DNA of 64,000 nucleotides from Faecalicatena orotica (lineage in GTDB: Bacteria; Bacillota; Clostridia; Lachnospirales; Lachnospiraceae). A program made the position numbers and the translations under genes. This document shows positions 34,949 through 43,679 of the stretch, one piece after another. The stretch spans positions 1-64,000 of the forward strand of contig NZ_QGDL01000005.1 in NCBI RefSeq assembly GCF_003149245.1, given 5' to 3'. A model generated the notes under the pieces. It made no database searches. It saw only the letters and a list, made by a program, of their open reading frames with translations, and had not been told where the DNA came from. How positions within the stretch are numbered: the first letter of the stretch is position 1; every line of letters starts with the position of its first letter.

Positions 34949-35052
34949 GGGCTGCTATAAGATGAATTATTATTTTAGATATTATGGAATCAGTATTCCA
35001 GAGATTTTATCTGATTAAAATAGTACATCTGTTGCAGCCCTTTGTCTTTTTT
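34949..35052 (+). terminator. Attenuator-like terminator between lanA and lanM
   Basis: GGGCTGC (34949-34955) pairs with GCAGCCC (35034-35040); GATG/CATC and TATTTTAGATA/TATCTGATTAAAATA extend the stem, and TGGAAT-CAGT-ATTCCA forms an inner hairpin. A T-rich tail (TTTGTCTTTTTT, 35041-35052) follows. It would give abundant short lanA transcript and less lanM message. Confidence 0.8.
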
Positions 35053-35105
35053 GGGGATAACAACTTCGGAGGACTTTAACAGACAATAGGATAAGGGTGA
35101 AGCAT

Positions 35106-38100
35106 ATGGATATGAGGATGAGTTATTTATTGGAACGTAAGTATAGGGAATGTAGTCAGGACTTCAAATGGAATTTTGAAAAATTAAGCTATTGGAAAAA
35201 GTTATTGGGGGAGCAGAATTTTGAACTTCTTTTAAAGAAGAATAAAAATTTTGCTTTTTATTTAAATACAGCAGATTTTAAGGCAGATTTAAAATCTATA
35301 TCAGATGAGTTGTTTCAATATCTTACACAGGATAATGAAAGTGAGAGGAAGTTAAGCTGTTTAGAATCAATAAAAGAGAAAATTGTTTTTTCGGAGTTCT
35401 ATTTTAAAATATTACTGTACTATACAGATGGATTAAATTTGAGGATAAATAATTTAAAACTATATTTTGATGAAAATATTTATAAAGATTTTTCTATCCA
35501 TTTAGCAGGGCAGCTACAGAATATATGTACAAGGACGTTAATTGTCCAAATGCATTTCTATAAACAAAAAGGACTTCTTCAGGGAGAAAATTCCAGTGAC
35601 GAGTATGAATTTTATTGTACGCAGTATTTAGGTAAAGCAGAGTTCTACAGAGAATTATTTGACACATATCCGGTGTTATACCGCTGTATCGTTCAGAAAT
35701 GTGAACAATTAGTAGAATATTATGCAGAAGTGTTGATATGTTATAGCTGTGACCGGTCTGAAATACAGAATGAAATATTTGCAGGAAAAGCTATTGGAAA
35801 GATTACCGGGATAAAAGGCGATTTTTCGGATACACATCATGGGGGAAAACAAGTACTTAGAATGCAGTTAGATGATACAGCTGAGATCTTATATAAGCCG
35901 CATTCAATGGAGAATGAAAGGGTATTTTACAAATTGCTGGATTGGCTGGGTGCTAAAACAGGGATAAAACAATCCGCATATTCTTTTATTCCTAAAGATA
36001 CTTATAGCTGGTCGTCCTGTGTGGAGTACTGTTCATGCAGGACAGAACAGCAATTGAAAGATTATTACCTGCGTTTGGGGGTTCAGTTGTTTTTAGCCTA
36101 TGCCTTAGGTACAAAGGATCTGCATTGTGAGAACATCATAGCTTCAGGGGAATATCCGGTTTTAATTGATTTGGAAGTGCTGATGAGCATCGCAGATCAA
36201 AGAGGATGGGAGACTGTCCGGCAGGAAATTAACGGCCGCCTGTCTGATTCCGTTCTTTTTTCCGGAATGCTTCCGTTTTATCACTGGAATAAGAATGGGG
36301 AAGGAATTAACCAGAGTGCTGTCAATGGTGTGGGAGGGCAGAAGTATCCATTCAGGGTGCCTGTGGTAGTGAATGAAGGAACATCTGACATGAGAATTGA
36401 ATATCAGTCTCCGGTTTCCCGGAATGTACAAAACTTAGCGACACTGGAAGGAACGTTTTACGAACCATACCATTATAAAAAAGAAATGACAGAGGGATTT
36501 ACCCGGGCATACAGGCAGGTTATAAACAATAAGGAGGACTTTTTCGATCAATTAAAAGATTCAAAAGACATAAAAAACAGGGTACTTATGGCAGATACAC
36601 AAAGATACAGCATGATGATTTCAGGTTCTTACCATCCAAGCCTGTTGAGAGATGGGGCGGAGCGGGAGATTTTTTTGTATTCCATGCTGAGTGGCAGAGA
36701 AGAACAGGATATGGAGCTTGTGGATATTGAAGTGGCAGCTATGCTGGATGGGGATATCCCTTATTTTTATAATGTTTTGAGTCAGAAGGAATTGTTCAGC
36801 GAACAAAAAGTAATCGGACAGCATGATCTTCCAGAAGAGCCCATAGAGTTTGTTCATGCAAGAATAAGAGCGCTGAGCGAAATAGATTTAGAAATACAGA
36901 GTGAGTATATTCGCTTGTCGCTGGAGCTGATGCCTGATAAAAATGATGGTTATATGAATCGTGTTTATCGAGTGACTGACAGTATGCTGATGGAGCAGGC
37001 GGACAAAGAGCGTGTGAGGTATACTGCGGAAGATCTGACGGACCGGATTTTGAAATATGCAGTTTGGAATCAGAAAAGAACGGAAGTAAGCTGGTATACT
37101 GTGCAGCTTTCTTCTTTTGGAAAGATGAATTGGGATATAAAGCCGATGAACCATTATCTGTATGACGGTTTATCTGGGATGCTGCTTGTTTTTTCTGAAT
37201 TAAAAAAGAGAAATACAGACAAGAACATAACGGATATTTACAGAACACTGAAAAGAATGCTTTTCTTATATACGGATCAGGGAATGAAATCCCTTGACGG
37301 TTTAGACTCCCATAATACAGGGGCCTACGATGGGGAAAGCTCGATTATTTATGTGTACATCATGCTTTACAGGCAGGGCGGGAATGAAAAGTTTCTGAAA
37401 TATGCCATGAAACATGCCGGGATTGTGGAGAAACTTATTGATCAGGATATTCGTTATGACCTGCTATCTGGCAATGCCGGCGCAGCCTGGATTATGATAT
37501 TGCTGTATGAAATAACAAAGGATTCAAAATATATTCATTTGGCCGAACGCAGTATAGCCAGGCTGGATCAGAGGGCAGAGAGACAGTCATGTGGCTTAGG
37601 ATGGATCGTGGAACAAGGCGAAATGCCTATGTCAGGTCTTGCACATGGGAATAGCGGGATTCTGATGCCTGTGATTGCACTATGGAAGTATACAAAGAAG
37701 GAACGGTACCGTGTATTGGCAGAAGATATTTGGAAGTATGAGGATTCATTATACAATTCCGTGATGAATAACTGGGAAGATCTGCGCAGCCATAAAGAGA
37801 GTGAAAAAGTAGACCGCATCGGCTCTGTTGCATGGTGTCATGGTGCAGGGGGAATTTTACTCTCACGTATTTTCTGTTATGAAATGGTTGAAGATGATGT
37901 GTGGAAAAAGCGGATAGAAACAGATATAAGACGGGCCTATTCTAAATTGAATGGTTATTGGCTGCGTGACAGTTATTGCCTTTGTCATGGGATATTGGGA
38001 AATCTTTGGATTCTGGACATCGCAGGAAGTAAGATGGATGAATTTGGGATGGAACCTTACACTGAACGGGAGAAAGAAGAACAGATTATAAGAAAGATAA

Positions 38101-38183
38101 CTTTACTGCCGCAAGAAAGAATGAATCCCGGATTTATGAATGGTTATGGAGGGATTCTTTACAGACTTTTACAAAGTTTTTGA
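35106..38183 (+). CDS. lanM: Class II lanthipeptide synthetase LanM
   Basis: 1025 residues from the ATG at 35106 (AAGGGTGAAGCAT upstream; GTG at 35097 is an alternative). The N-terminal DUF4135 dehydratase part has 'GKAIGKITGIKGDFSDTHHGGKQ' near 225, a kinase-like 'ILYKPHSMENERVFYKLLDWL' and 'LGTKDLHCENIIASGEYPVLIDLEVLM' near 335. The C-terminal LanC-like cyclase (from about 650) has 'GLAHGNSG', 'AWCHGAGGILLSR' near 910 and 'CLCHGILGNLWIL' near 960, which provide the zinc ligands Cys, Cys and His. It dehydrates Ser/Thr of the LanA peptide and forms lanthionines with its Cys. Length is normal. Moderately AT-rich. Confidence 0.95.
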   Translation: MDMRMSYLLERKYRECSQDFKWNFEKLSYWKKLLGEQNFELLLKKNKNFAFYLNTADFKADLKSISDELFQYLTQDNESERKLSCLESIKEKIVFSEFYFKILLYYTDGLNLRINNLKLYFDENIYKDFSIHLAGQLQNICTRTLIVQMHFYKQKGLLQGENSSDEYEFYCTQYLGKAEFYRELFDTYPVLYRCIVQKCEQLVEYYAEVLICYSCDRSEIQNEIFAGKAIGKITGIKGDFSDTHHGGKQVLRMQLDDTAEILYKPHSMENERVFYKLLDWLGAKTGIKQSAYSFIPKDTYSWSSCVEYCSCRTEQQLKDYYLRLGVQLFLAYALGTKDLHCENIIASGEYPVLIDLEVLMSIADQRGWETVRQEINGRLSDSVLFSGMLPFYHWNKNGEGINQSAVNGVGGQKYPFRVPVVVNEGTSDMRIEYQSPVSRNVQNLATLEGTFYEPYHYKKEMTEGFTRAYRQVINNKEDFFDQLKDSKDIKNRVLMADTQRYSMMISGSYHPSLLRDGAEREIFLYSMLSGREEQDMELVDIEVAAMLDGDIPYFYNVLSQKELFSEQKVIGQHDLPEEPIEFVHARIRALSEIDLEIQSEYIRLSLELMPDKNDGYMNRVYRVTDSMLMEQADKERVRYTAEDLTDRILKYAVWNQKRTEVSWYTVQLSSFGKMNWDIKPMNHYLYDGLSGMLLVFSELKKRNTDKNITDIYRTLKRMLFLYTDQGMKSLDGLDSHNTGAYDGESSIIYVYIMLYRQGGNEKFLKYAMKHAGIVEKLIDQDIRYDLLSGNAGAAWIMILLYEITKDSKYIHLAERSIARLDQRAERQSCGLGWIVEQGEMPMSGLAHGNSGILMPVIALWKYTKKERYRVLAEDIWKYEDSLYNSVMNNWEDLRSHKESEKVDRIGSVAWCHGAGGILLSRIFCYEMVEDDVWKKRIETDIRRAYSKLNGYWLRDSYCLCHGILGNLWILDIAGSKMDEFGMEPYTEREKEEQIIRKITLLPQERMNPGFMNGYGGILYRLLQSF

Positions 38184-38244
38184 GGACACATATCATACCA
38201 TTGGAGGACAAAGCGTTGCGCTGAAGGGATTCAATTTTTATAAT
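38175..38244 (+). promoter_or_regulatory. LytTR-type promoter A at end of lanM
   Basis: Half-sites AGTTTTTGAGGACA (38175-38188) and ACCATTGGAGGACA (38197-38210), 22-bp period; TATAAT (38239-38244) lies 42 bp from the start of the second. The first site overlaps the lanM stop codon. Transcription would start near 38251. Confidence 0.72.
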
Positions 38245-38250
38245 GAAGTT

Positions 38251-38487
38251 GAATAGAAATGAGCAAATAGTCCAGCCCTAAATCGTTTACAAATCTAAGG
38301 TATGCATTTTGCTCATTACTATATATTTTAAGGAATGGGGGAGGTGGATTTTATAAAAAGAGCCTGGGATGGGAAAAGAATCATTATGATTCAATAGTGA
38401 TATAGGAGTTAAGAGGACACCCATGTATTAATTTAATAAACCAATAGTAAGTACCTGCATTTTCATCAATAGAAAGCGCAGGTACTT
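38251..38487 (+). ncRNA. Predicted short transcript from promoter A (possible small RNA)
   Basis: Between promoter A and a strong terminator (AAGTACCTGC 38449-38458 with GCAGGTACTT 38478-38487, then TCTATT) there is no convincing gene. Near the start AATGAGCAAA (38258-38267) pairs with TTTGCTCATT (38308-38317) with a 40-base loop, so a roughly 70-nt or 240-nt RNA is possible. A GTG-initiated 17-codon frame at 38344 has an AAGGAATGGGGGAG site but no recognised content. Existence of the RNA is inference. Confidence 0.4.
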
Positions 38488-38598
38488 TCTATTAATGAAA
38501 AAGTTAATTACAATATAAATTTAAGAAGAATAGTACAATTTAGTAGAAAAGGAAGGGATGGATAATGATCTCGTCCTAACATTAGAAATAAGATTTTG

Positions 38599-38668
38599 AC
38601 TTTTTAGGGACAAAAAACATACTGTTTACGGACAGCTAATTGTAAAATATTCAGATTATAGTTACAAT
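38599..38668 (+). promoter_or_regulatory. LytTR-type promoter B, upstream of immunity region
   Basis: Half-sites ACTTTTTAGGGACA (38599-38612) and ACTGTTTACGGACA (38621-38634), 22-bp period; TACAAT (38663-38668) lies 42 bp from the start of the second and TTGTAA (38640) may add a weak -35. Transcription would run into the gene at 39125 and possibly on to the transporter. Confidence 0.72.
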
Positions 38669-39124
38669 AAAATCGATATATGAATACAATATTTCTCAGC
38701 GATATAGGATTTAATGAGGAAACATTCTTTTTCATTAAGTATTTTTATAGCGATTTGTTAATGCTCTGATATTGAGCGGTTTAAGTAAAAATATGAATTT
38801 ACAAAATGCTACTCAGAGTAAAAAAAGATTATAAAGAAAAAATGAACGAAATATCAAATTATAAAATAATAATTGTAAATATTATCAGACAATGGTATGA
38901 TTAAATAAACAAATGAATTGAAATAGTTAATTATTACATTGATTCGTAACAGTAATAAGTATAATAAATTTTCCGGTTCTTCATGATTTTTCAGACCATT
39001 TGAAGGGGCTGTACTATGAGGTTTTAAGCATAGAAGAAAGGGGGAAATTATGGAAAATAATTATATAAGCTATTTTTTCACTAGGAGGACTAATATGCAG
39101 TAAATTTAGGAAGGAGATATAAAA
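38669..39124 (+). other. AT-rich leader region with possible mini-ORFs
   Basis: 450 very AT-rich bases between promoter B and the gene at 39125. An ATG at 38680 opens a 29-codon frame (MNTIFLSDIGFNEETFFFIK...) only a few bases after the expected start, without a ribosome site. A 17-codon frame at 39050-39103 (MENNYISYFFTRRTNMQ) has GGGGGAAATT before its ATG. Neither resembles a RiPP precursor (no Cys), and both are low-confidence. Confidence 0.3.
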
Positions 39125-39475
39125 ATGAGAAAAGAGTATTTAAAAATGATTACGTTAGTAGCAGCAAGTATTTTTATCTATCTAATAAGAGGACAAATAA
39201 TTGAAAGTAATCCAAGTGCAAATGCGATCATAAGAATAGTTGGAATTATCATAGGCGTACTGGCTGTCATATACATGATAGTAGAAGAAAGAATGAACTT
39301 AGCATTTTTCAGCGGAAGAAGTCAGAGTGCAGGTTCGAATGCGAATGCTTCAGTAGTGGCTGGTTTAGGTATTGCACTAATTTCACAGTCGTGGGTTCAG
39401 GTTTTGGCTGGCGCATTAGTAGGAATTGGTGTGATTGTTGTAGTTTCTACATTCTTTCAGAAAAAAACAACCTGA
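39125..39475 (+). CDS. Small membrane protein, candidate immunity factor
   Basis: 116 residues with two N-terminal hydrophobic segments (about 7-23 and 34-52) and a C-terminal stretch rich in Gly, Ala and Val ('VVAGLGIALISQSWVQVLAGALVGIGVIVVVSTFF'), separated by a polar Ser/Asn loop. TTTAGGAAGGAGATATAAAA precedes the ATG. No known family. It is the first gene after promoter B and before the lipoprotein and transporter genes, a common place for lantibiotic immunity proteins; that is inference. Confidence 0.7.
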   Translation: MRKEYLKMITLVAASIFIYLIRGQIIESNPSANAIIRIVGIIIGVLAVIYMIVEERMNLAFFSGRSQSAGSNANASVVAGLGIALISQSWVQVLAGALVGIGVIVVVSTFFQKKTT

Positions 39476-39533
39476 TTTCTGAATTTATATTTTTGAAACA
39501 TGATGAGGTAAAACAAAAAAGAGAATTGCAGAC

Positions 39534-39566
39534 TACAAATAGCCAGCGTTAAGCTGGCTATTTGTA
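39534..39566. repeat. Perfect 14-bp inverted repeat
   Basis: TACAAATAGCCAGC-GTTAA-GCTGGCTATTTGTA. It lies in the gap after the membrane protein and can act as a terminator on either strand, though the T-run beyond it is weak. Confidence 0.8.
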
Positions 39567-39615
39567 CAACAATAGTTACAAAAAATAACGTATTAAAAAC
39601 GGAGGAGAAAATGCT

Positions 39616-41143
39616 TTGAAAAAGAAAATGGTTTTATGTCTGGTGATGTCATTTGCGTTATGCCTGTCTGGCTGCCAGAAAACACCGGATAAGAGTTCTG
39701 TGGTCAGTAAGGCTGACGGTCTGAGTGAGGAGTTTATTGCCGAACCCTTAGAATCTGGTGAGACGAGGACCGTTGATATGCCGGAACATTGGAGTGCATC
39801 AGAAAAGAAAAGCAACGACAGGGTGACGATATCTGCAGATTTGGATCTGGGAAAGCTACATACAGGAAATCTTCCGGTTGTGGAGATGGCAAATCACACG
39901 TTGACGCAGAAGGAATTGAAAGAATATGCAGAGTATTTTGCAGACGGTGAGGATTTTTATGTACCGCAAGTTGACACGAAAGAGGTTTTCCAGAAGGTGA
40001 TAGACCGTATAGATCAGAAAGAAGGAGTCTATGCTAACCCAACTTTAGCACCGTTTAACGACTTAAAAAGTGCTTTGGAGGAGGCTGCCGAGTCTGCACC
40101 TGAGACACCGCCGGAAGATCAAAAGGCGGAATTTAAATTTCATAAAAAATCAGAAGATATAGTCGCAATGGCATCAGACAGCTGGTACTCGAAGCTGAGG
40201 GGAGAAGTGGAGCAGACTCCGGATGCCGAGGCGTTTTTTTCGGCAGATGTCGGGAAAAACAGATTGTCTCATATTGAGGCGAGGAGTTATAATCCTAAAC
40301 TTGCTAACAGCAGTAGTTTTGTTTGGAAAACGGGAACAGGCGGCTATAGTCTGGAATATATTCAACAATATATAAGAATGAATGAATATAGCCCGGACAC
40401 CTCAGGATATAAGGAGAAGTTCCGTGATCTGTTAAATCAATTTCAGGCGACTTTGGAACAAGAGACATTTTCTAAGGAAGAAGGGCAGAAGCAGGCAGAA
40501 AACGTAATAAAGGATCTGGACATACCAGAGATGTCACTTTTATCCACGGATAAGATTCTGTGGTTTCCAGAAGAAGCGGCACCTGACGACAGGTATGGAA
40601 AGAGTGATGATTTTTATTGGCAGGCAGATCTGAAAAACGCAAAAATTGGATATCGTTATGATTTTACACGTTCATATGGGGGGGATTTCGGCAGATGCGT
40701 CTATCGGGGGTGCCACAAAGGATACAACGGATACATATACTGCACCGTTCCCAATAGAAATGGTGTCAATGATAGTGACAGATGACGGTGTGAAATCTTT
40801 TTCATGGAAAGGGATGTGCGAGGAAGTAGCTGTTATTGCAGAGAATGTAAATCTCCTTCCCTTCGATGACATACAGAAACCGCTATTTGAGCAGATTTTT
40901 TATAGTTATTTGAATATTGGACAGCCGGCAGAGGATACGACAAAATTTGATTACAAGGTAACCTCTGCAAAGCTGGGTTATACTTATGTAACTGCCTTTC
41001 ATAAACCGGAAAACGCATGGATGGTTCCAGCATGGTTTTTTCAGGTAATGCGAAGTGAGGGGCAGGCAGAAAATATGAAGGACTTAGTGATTATACCGGT
41101 TGCGATCAATGCTATGGACGGCGGTGTCATTGTCGCACAGTAG
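39616..41143 (+). pseudogene. Lipoprotein (family copy 1) broken by frameshift at G7 tract
   Basis: Starts at TTG after CGGAGGAGAAAATGC. Signal 'KKKMVLCLVMSFALCLSGC' has a lipobox, followed by 'QKTPDKSSVVSKADGLSEEFIAEPL', matching the intact gene at 47147-48673 along the length. The frame breaks at a run of seven G (40678-40684). Removing one G joins 'YDFTRSYGG' to 'ISADASIGGATK' and restores alignment with the paralogue and a roughly 508-residue protein ending 'INAMDGGVIVAQ'. It may be a true pseudogene, a phase-variable gene or a sequencing error in the homopolymer. The family (possibly DUF6034-like) is of unknown function; extracellular, membrane-anchored. Confidence 0.85.
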
Positions 41144-41175
41144 TGTGACATTTTACAGCTGACAGGAGGGGGCTT

Positions 41176-41931
41176 ATGGGGCATACATTAGCGGTTGAAT
41201 GTAAAAACAGCATCTTGAATATTCGTTTTCTGGCCGGTGTGATTTTAATTCTGACTGCGGCACTTATATCGGAACAGGTGCACCTGCAGTTCCTGATAGA
41301 CGCAGGTGGCTCACAGGAAGGGCCGGGATGGTTTCTGGCATATTTGTTTTGTTCTAATGGCACGAATACGCTTCTCTTCGTCCCAATAGCTGTTACTTTT
41401 GCGGCAGGAGGAGATGCGGAGATGGAGCTTCGCAGCAGGTATGCCCTGTTTAGCTGCATTCGTTCAGGAAAGAAACAGTATCTTCTCGGAAAGGCGGCAG
41501 GACTGTTTTTTTCCGGCGGGCTTATGCTTTGTTTTGCCATGCTGCTTATGCTGGGAGTCAGTTGTGTTGTTTTTGGTCATATTCCAATATTGAGTGATCA
41601 TGGACCGGCATTTTCAGAACTTGTTTTAAAGGTGCTTGTCAGTTTTCTCAGAGGATTTCTGAACGGGGCTTTGTGGGCTGTGGCAGGAAGTTTTGCGGCG
41701 GTTGTGACGCGCAACCGGTATATGGCAAATGCGGTGCCGTTTATCCTCTATTATGTGCTGAGTGTCTTTCAGGAGAGATACTACCGTGCGTTGTTTTTCC
41801 TGAATCCCAGATACTGGATGGCCCCAGTTTATTATAATGACTTGTTTTGTGTTGTGGTTCTGCTGGTACTTTCTGTTCTGACCAGCCTGTTGTTTATGTG
41901 GGCATTGAAAAGGAGGCTGAGGTATGCGTGA
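41176..41931 (+). CDS. ABC-2 permease, LanE/LanG-like immunity subunit 1
   Basis: 251 residues with six hydrophobic segments (about 15-30, 55-75, 100-130, 150-170, 185-205, 220-245), the layout of lantibiotic immunity permeases. GACAGGAGGGGGCTT precedes the ATG. It overlaps the second permease by eight bases. Together with that gene and the ATPase at 42908 it makes a LanFEG-type complex that removes lanthipeptide from the membrane. Assignment rests on size, topology and the E-loop of the partner ATPase. Confidence 0.75.
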   Translation: MGHTLAVECKNSILNIRFLAGVILILTAALISEQVHLQFLIDAGGSQEGPGWFLAYLFCSNGTNTLLFVPIAVTFAAGGDAEMELRSRYALFSCIRSGKKQYLLGKAAGLFFSGGLMLCFAMLLMLGVSCVVFGHIPILSDHGPAFSELVLKVLVSFLRGFLNGALWAVAGSFAAVVTRNRYMANAVPFILYYVLSVFQERYYRALFFLNPRYWMAPVYYNDLFCVVVLLVLSVLTSLLFMWALKRRLRYA

Positions 41932-42817
41932 TATTAGACAAGCTTTTCAAATCGCGGGACAGAACTTCTCCGGATGGAAGCGGAGCCCGCGAATCTGGAT
42001 GTCATTTATTTTGGCGCTGGTTCTCTGCCTGATGCTTTCAAATCAGGTCATTTCGCATGCTGTGCAGTATGAATCCATTCTGCAGATACTGGAGCCCTTT
42101 ATCTGGACTTACGGGGATGCTGCTTCGGTGATGCTTTCCTCGCTTCTTCTGGTACTGCTGTTTGCGGATATGCCGTTTGTGAGTCAGGTTACACCATACT
42201 GGCTGGTCCGGACAAAGCGGAGTGTATGGCTGGCAGGGCAGGTGATTTATGTGGTTCTGGCAACAGTTATTTATAATCTCTTTTTGCTGGCTGTATTGGG
42301 GATTATGGGGGCACCTTTTTCTTTTACAGGAAATGTGTGGAGTGAGACGGCGGCGATGTTTGGATATGGAGGGGGAGAGAACATCACTGTTCCGGTATCC
42401 ATTAAAACGATGGAAATCTCTACACCGTATTACTGTGCTTCGGTCGTTTTTTTGCTTATGCTTCTGTACTCACTCTTTATTGCGGTTCTGATGCTGCTTT
42501 TGAATCTGCTGGGAGGGAATGCGGCAGGCGTGCTGGGGGCTTTTGCTGTGAATCTGTATGGATTCCTTCTGAATCCATCAATTTTTCAAAGAATCTTCCA
42601 TTTTACGGGGAATCTGGAGTATCGGGCAAATGTGTTGTGCGGATGGCTCTCACCATTGAATCATGCTACATTTCCCATGCATAATTTTGGCTATGATTAC
42701 CTGCCGAGAATACAGGTGAGTGCGGGAATCTTTCTGGGACTGATTGCGATACTGGTTTTTCTGGCAGGAAGAAAAATGCGAAGTTATAATTTTTCATTTG
42801 TTCAGGTAAACGAATGA
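41924..42817 (+). CDS. ABC-2 permease, LanE/LanG-like immunity subunit 2
   Basis: 297 residues with six hydrophobic segments and a larger extracytoplasmic loop between helices 3 and 4 ('APFSFTGNVWSETAAMFGYGGGENITVPVSIKTMEIST'). Starts at ATG inside the last codons of the first permease with GGAGGCTGAGGT upstream. Second permease of the probable immunity transporter. No close functional motif other than the topology. Confidence 0.75.
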   Translation: MRDIRQAFQIAGQNFSGWKRSPRIWMSFILALVLCLMLSNQVISHAVQYESILQILEPFIWTYGDAASVMLSSLLLVLLFADMPFVSQVTPYWLVRTKRSVWLAGQVIYVVLATVIYNLFLLAVLGIMGAPFSFTGNVWSETAAMFGYGGGENITVPVSIKTMEISTPYYCASVVFLLMLLYSLFIAVLMLLLNLLGGNAAGVLGAFAVNLYGFLLNPSIFQRIFHFTGNLEYRANVLCGWLSPLNHATFPMHNFGYDYLPRIQVSAGIFLGLIAILVFLAGRKMRSYNFSFVQVNE

Positions 42818-42907
42818 TGTGAATGATTGTATGGGCAGCGTGGCAGGCAGTGATAAAGGATAAGTGCGATGCAGAATGAAAACGATACAAGGCGAAAGGA
42901 GTGCGGG

Positions 42908-43549
42908 ATGGAAATTGCGGTAAGGCTGGAAAATCTATCGAAATCATTTAAAGAAGAGAAGGTCCTGAAGGGAATCACACATAGTTTTGAAAAAGGGAAA
43001 ATACATGGAATCATGGGGTTTAATGGCTCCGGAAAGACGGTTATGTTTAAGTGTATCTGCGGATTCTTAAAACCGGATGGGGGCGCTGTCTGGGTGGATG
43101 GAAGGCAGATTGGTAAGGATGTGGATTTCCCGGAATCTGTGGGGATGATTATTGAGAGTCCGGGATTTCTGCCGGGACTCAGCGGGTTTGCTAATCTGAA
43201 ACGGCTGGCGGCGCTGAAAAGGCTGATTACGGATGAAGAGGTGCGGGAATCAATCAGGAGAGTAGGACTTGATCCGGACTCGAAGAAGAAAGTGGGGCAG
43301 TATTCTTTGGGGATGAGGGAACGTCTCGGCATTGCACAGGCTATTATGGAAGATCCTGAACTGCTGATTCTGGATGAGCCGTTTAACGGACTGGATAAAC
43401 GGGGGGCTGAGGAAGTATGTGCTTTGTTCGATGAAATCAGGGGGCGGGGGAAGACCATACTGGTTGCAGCGCATAATATGCTGGAGATCGAGTATCTTTG
43501 CGATACAATCAGTGAGATGGACGCGGGGGTATTGACGCGGATGAAGTGA
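42908..43549 (+). CDS. ABC transporter ATPase, LanF-like with E-loop
   Basis: 213 residues from the ATG at 42908 (AAGGAGTGCGGG upstream); the longer frame from 42869 has no site. Walker A GFNGSGKTV, signature YSLGMRERLG, Walker B LLILDEPFNGLD, H-loop AAHNMLEIE. In place of the Q-loop Gln it has Glu: 'GMIIESPGFLPGLSG'. This E-loop is known as a hallmark of LanF ATPases of lantibiotic immunity, as I recall it. It therefore supports an immunity role for this transporter. The gene is followed by decayed sequence. Confidence 0.82.
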   Translation: MEIAVRLENLSKSFKEEKVLKGITHSFEKGKIHGIMGFNGSGKTVMFKCICGFLKPDGGAVWVDGRQIGKDVDFPESVGMIIESPGFLPGLSGFANLKRLAALKRLITDEEVRESIRRVGLDPDSKKKVGQYSLGMRERLGIAQAIMEDPELLILDEPFNGLDKRGAEEVCALFDEIRGRGKTILVAAHNMLEIEYLCDTISEMDAGVLTRMK

Positions 43550-43562
43550 AGTTGGTTATATA

Positions 43563-43664
43563 AACTTCAAAGCATGGATGGAGAATCTTGCAGAAACGCA
43601 CGGCAAAACGGTTGTAATCCCGGGGATGGAACTAACGGGAGACTATTGGTTCGTGCGACCCTAA
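43563..43664 (+). mobile_element. IS110-family transposase fragment
   Basis: 33 codons read 'NFKAWMENLAETHGKTVVIPGMELTGDYWF', similar to the start of IS110/IS116/IS902 transposases ('GKTVVIPGMEPTGHYW'). It is cut off before and after, ending in a stop inside a small hairpin. A short fossil, not functional. Recognised from memory. Confidence 0.65.
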
Positions 43665-43677
43665 AGGGTCAATTTTT
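43657..43677 (+). terminator. Short terminator hairpin
   Basis: GACCCT-AA-AGGGTC (43657-43670) followed by AATTTTT; probably terminates the upstream immunity unit. Confidence 0.7.
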
Positions 43678-43679
43678 AT

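Noticed and set aside
38680-38769. Leaderless 29-codon frame right after promoter B
   Set aside because: No ribosome site, no Cys, extremely AT-rich; leaderless translation is unusual here. Kept only as a note in the leader region.
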